A stretch of DNA of 49,659 bases from Ichthyophonus hoferi (lineage: Eukaryota > Opisthokonta > Ichthyosporea > Ichthyophonida > Ichthyophonidae): contig NAOQ01000010.1 in the NCBI GenBank assembly GCA_002751075.1, positions 340,698 through 390,356 of the forward strand, in the 5' to 3' direction. The position numbers and the translations under genes are program-made. Below, piece after piece: positions 45,807 through 49,659 of this stretch (the first letter of the stretch is position 1; each line of letters begins with the position of its first letter). The notes under the pieces were generated by a model that searched no databases, was not told the origin of the DNA, and was given only the letters and a program-made list of their open reading frames with translations.

Positions 45807-48800
45807 CTAACGTAATTAAAGGTAAGGATTCTCAAGAACAAACAACGTATTAGAAGTCAAATTTATTGAAGTTCATCACCTTCCAAAAAAAATCAAACAA
45901 TTCACACCACAATTATGATTTGCTTTTAGCAAAGATGAACCACTTTATCTTACAATCCCGGTAATACAAACAGCCTAATGACTTTTAGCCAATAATAAAA
46001 AGGAGCAAACGGCAAAGCAACTGTAAGATTGGATAGCAGATCACTATCTCCTATAAGTTTTTCTTGGTATATTTCTAGCTAGAAAAAAATTGTAAATATC
46101 GGTACAAAACAATAGCCATAGGTGGAAAATTAAAATTTATCCATTTATTAAAAAACAAGCAAGTTCCAAATATTTAATAAAACGATATATAAAAATGCTG
46201 AGTTACTATAAAGCACCATTAGACTAGCTATTGTGCACAACTTTAGATACTAATAAAATTAGAGCGAGCCAGATCATCGGAATTTTCAACTACGTAGATG
46301 AGCCTTGGTCAGCCTACGTTTAAATATCATCATATGATATAGAAAGCTAAAAATAGCGTGTACAGGTATATGGCTTTACTACATATTTAAACCTCTGGTG
46401 TGAAAATATTTTTCTTATAGGATTAAAAGGGATAACAACTCTTCTATTAGATTTAAAAATTAAATTTTATATAGGAATAAACCCAACCAAAGTTCCATTG
46501 TGAGCGAGCTGAAAATATTTTAATGCTAATAGGGGCGGCAGCATTTTTAGCATAGTTTGATTGATAAATCTATCTTTCTTAGAACCTGTAATAGCCAATG
46601 GTAATTTGCCTTTTAATTATGGACAAAAAAGTCCTCTGATCTTACTATCTATTAGTTATTTGAGGGAATCCCCCCCGACAACTACGGACGGTATAGTCTA
46701 TCTTACTAAGGTAGACGTAACCATCGCTACCATTGCTCTTTAATTTTTATTAAATCAAATATTTATATTAAATAAAAGTTACTTTAAAACTTAAACCAAT
46801 ATTTAAACGAATGATATATATATATAAAATCAAAACTTGCTGCACTGATTACAAAGTATGAAAGCTTGTTCATGAGTAATTTCAGTAATTTCATCTTTGT
46901 GCCGAATGCATATAATTGGTGTAGGCCAGCTTATCCAGACTATACATCTTATTACATCATACATAAACTCGAAGAAATATACACACGCGCATTGGTTATA
47001 TATGCAGCCTAAACATGTTAATTAAAAATTCAAACAATACAGCTATCACCACATCAATGCTACTGTATGTATGAATGGAGGGCTCTGTACTGAACTTTTT
47101 GTATTAATAAGAAAATGAAAATTAAATGGCTCTGAATCTAGTTGTGGATTTCGCTTGAATATGATATATATATTTAACCAGAAACCTATCAGCAGGTCCT
47201 GATGCTGTAAATACGCTTTTATATCTAGAGCATTCTGCAATTTTAGTCCCATAGTAAAAGGAAGGGCATTGATCGGCTTATTATTTGTTTATTTATAGAA
47301 TTTCAGCCAACTCCGGAAGGAAGGGTGACTGGCAATAAAATACGTATATTTGGAAAACTGTGCATGGAAATTATTCTACACCCCAGTTTTGCTTGCAAGG
47401 TTGCCCTGATTACATTGCTGTAAATATTATTGCAGACCCTACAAACTTTATTTTTAATATATAGTAGTTCTTTATTTTATCAAAACAAAAAACTCCTTTT
47501 AGGTCTTTACATACCCTGATAGGTTTTGTGTTTTCTTTGGGCAACTGCACCTATTCATTCGTGGGGGGTGGGCACCTATATTTCGGCCAAACTTTTCAAT
47601 ATATATAGCAATCAGGCGACGAATAAAACATACTATGCTTAACACTATTTAGTAAGTTGAATACTGACCAGGTAAGTTTAAATGCCGATTTTAATTTTGG
47701 TGATAGGCTTACATATTAGGATAAGTTGGAAAATTCCTTTTGTTAACTCAGTCAAAGAAGGCATTCTCATATGTTGCGCATCTACAATTACTATTGACAA
47801 CTCTCGGATATTCATTTTAACAGTTAGGTCGACCAAAATTATGATATGACCTTTTTATTTATTGGCTGTCAATAACTCCGTAATCTTAGGACCCCAGGAT
47901 ACAAGAGTTTGGCTAGAAATATCTAATGTTTAGAAAGCCTGCCGTCCAAATTTGGAAGCAATTGCTTTTTTAAAAAAGTAAGTAACTATTTATTTATTTA
48001 GGATAAAAAGAAACTGCAAAGTCTGAATGACAAAAATGGGAGTTAAATGTACTAAATCACTAGGAAGATCCACCTTAACCTTCTTGTTTTTTCTTGCGGG
48101 CCGCTTGGAGGTGATGGGAGTTCGTACAAATTTGCGTTTCGTACAGTAGTCGTCAGAGGATGAATTATTGGACATAAAAGGCAATGAACAATAATTATCA
48201 ATCGATAATTCAACAAATTCAAAATACAACAACTTTTTCTTGTGTTTATTTTTCTTTTTCTTTCGGTCATAATTCCAGACTCGAGTCTTGGTTATATACT
48301 TTCCCCCTTACTATATGGACTTGCCTGTTTCATGAGAAAAAAAAATACGTAATGAGTTAGTAGCGATCTTGAATTTTAACAATTGGCTTATTCTGGGCTA
48401 ATCGCATATTGCAATTAATTATTCAACGAGCTTAAGTGCATGACCGTAATTGTACGGATAATACTGGCCTTTTTACATATATTAAAATTAATCTGCTCAG
48501 ATAGTTATTATCTGTATACTATTAGCTCTGGTGATATTTTACTCTTTGCTAGTAATTTGTATATATTTACGAGATAAATCAGACCCGGTGCAGCATGTCG
48601 TTTAAAAGACGATGTCATGAATAGTTGTAAATAAATGCCTAAGTTCTGTTTTTTTATAGCCCATCCTCCTAAGGTTTTATATTTTTGTATAAACATTTTA
48701 CAACCAACAAACAATACAGAATATTCCACTTCCGAGCAGTATACGTATGTATAAACCTTTATTACGTTGGCAGATATATTCAATGTTTGTGAGTGAAGAA

Positions 48801-49659
48801 ATAGGTCCAATGTATAGTTATAGGATATTGAAAATGAAAAATTGGAATTTGAAGCCTTGGTTTAGATAAATACATCTGCATATCTTGTGTTTGGTATGGC
48901 TTGTTAGCTGTTTAAACTTATTTATCTAGCCTTAAAACTCTAAGGATGTTTACAATGTTAGAGTAATTTACACTTTTTTTTTGGTAATTATAGGCAATCC
49001 CCCTCTCACGATTTCTATTGGTTTATTCGATGATAATGGAGATTGTTTAGATCTATGACAGGTGCTTGACTAAGAAGGCAAAGGGATTAAAATACGTAAT
49101 TAACATGTGGAAGGAGTGAGAAATGGAGATTTGAATTTGCAATTGGTTAAGCTCACTTAAGATGGATTCAAGATGCTATTCTAAAATCTTAAATAAGGAC
49201 AGAATTTCAGTAGTATTAAATAATAATATACACATAATTATTCTTTTCAACAATAAAATTAAATAAAATTAATTACTAAGTAATATAATGGATATATAGC
49301 TATACTGTTCCATTTTATCTCAAAGCTCATTATATCTAATTTACTTTATTTTAGATAGGATAATGACGTATCCAGTTTAATACTTCCAATAATAACATGG
49401 ACTTAAGTTCAAACAAATACCAATAAATGCTTAGATCCAACGCTTTTCTATTTGAAAAAGATGTTAGATGTCAGTCTTGAAAATGGGAATAATGCTCAGT
49501 ATCAACTCTGCATGATGCCATACCTGGCTTTGATCAAGCACTTACTACAATATAACAACTGTTTCTGCAACACAAAAGTTGAAAAACATTAGAACATTTA
49601 TATCTGTACTTTGACTCCGTTACCAGCCAGCAACTTCTCTAATGATAACCCTTTCAAAA
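45807..49659. other. AT-rich right flank
   Basis: Probably the 5' region of the IQM-like gene plus intergenic DNA. Apart from the lysine-rich frame at 48053-48307 and a 100-codon minus-strand ORF at 48508-48810 of unknown nature, no gene-like sequence, RNA gene or repeat family was recognised. Confidence 0.5.
48053..48307 (-). CDS. Possible exon of a lysine-rich nuclear-type protein, unidentified
   Basis: About 85 codons open between an upstream stop and a possible donor (TTA|gtacat at 48052); the same frame stays open to 47990. The start has no ATG but follows a possible atatag acceptor near 48310. Translation: a basic stretch (RKKKKNKHKKK), then FEFVELSIDNYCSLPF, SNNSSSDDYC, and a second basic cluster (KRPARKNKKVKV) like a nuclear localisation signal. 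Composition is more protein-like than neighbouring AT-rich ORFs. It could be a 5' exon of the IQM-like gene, a separate gene, or a remnant. Confidence 0.28.

Noticed and set aside
45526-45810. Plus-strand 94-residue ORF
   Set aside because: Antisense of the IQM-like exon; the minus-strand reading carries the conserved family residues.
47280-47430. Minus-strand 38-codon frame after a tttacag acceptor, weakly like an IQ motif
   Set aside because: Similarity too slight and no matching donor to join it to the IQM-like exon.
48508-48810. 100-codon minus-strand ORF
   Set aside because: Long for this AT-rich region, but no motif, family or splice context could be recognised, so it is not listed as a gene.

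Overview
The window is nuclear DNA from an intron-rich, AT-rich eukaryote that uses the standard genetic code. Eight protein genes can be read exon by exon, because the joined exons keep phase and match well-known families. On the plus strand these are the 3' part of a PHO91-type phosphate transporter, the DNA polymerase epsilon B subunit, a UBE2G1-type ubiquitin-conjugating enzyme and a mitochondrial monothiol glutaredoxin 5. On the minus strand they are a ZCRB1-type U11/U12 snRNP protein, a cAMP-dependent protein kinase catalytic subunit, a TMEM97/sigma-2-receptor-type membrane protein and a calmodulin-binding protein like plant and fungal IQM proteins. Introns run from about 110 bp to more than 1 kb and are full of microsatellites and short tandem duplications. 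A SLC13/PHO91-type carrier, PKA, an IQM-like protein and minor-spliceosome parts together suggest an early-branching fungus or another single-celled opisthokont-like eukaryote. That is inference; no marker fixes the lineage. Genetic-code signals, rRNA, tRNA, CRISPR arrays, recognisable transposons and virus-derived elements were not seen.

Layout. 1-604: 5' flank or intron of the PHO91-type gene, with an 18-copy 16-bp minisatellite. 605-5990: nine 3' exons of that gene (+). 8026-10040: ZCRB1-like gene (-), four exons. 10813-15493: PKA catalytic subunit (-), ten exons, with an assembly gap in its second intron. 15494-18749: AT-rich spacer between divergent genes. 18750-26696: POLE2 (+), fifteen exons. 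26697-31568: AT-rich spacer with one acidic ORF. 31569-33766: UBE2G1 (+), five exons. 37007-38703: GLRX5 (+), four exons. 41387-43221: TMEM97-like (-), five exons. 44577-45806: IQM-like (-), the last two exons. 45807-49659: AT-rich, with one lysine-rich ORF of unknown identity.

The most notable point is splicing. The sixth intron of POLE2 starts with ATATCC, ends in AC, and has a CCTTAAC branch site about 11 nt before its end. This is the signature of a U12-type AT-AC intron, and no GT-AG choice that I found keeps the conserved protein. The same window also encodes ZCRB1, a protein of the U11/U12 di-snRNP. Two further introns (in the PHO91-type and PKA genes) use GC-AG ends. The genes do not form an operon or one pathway; they are housekeeping genes of replication, protein turnover, Fe-S supply, sterol/ER function, phosphate transport and signalling.
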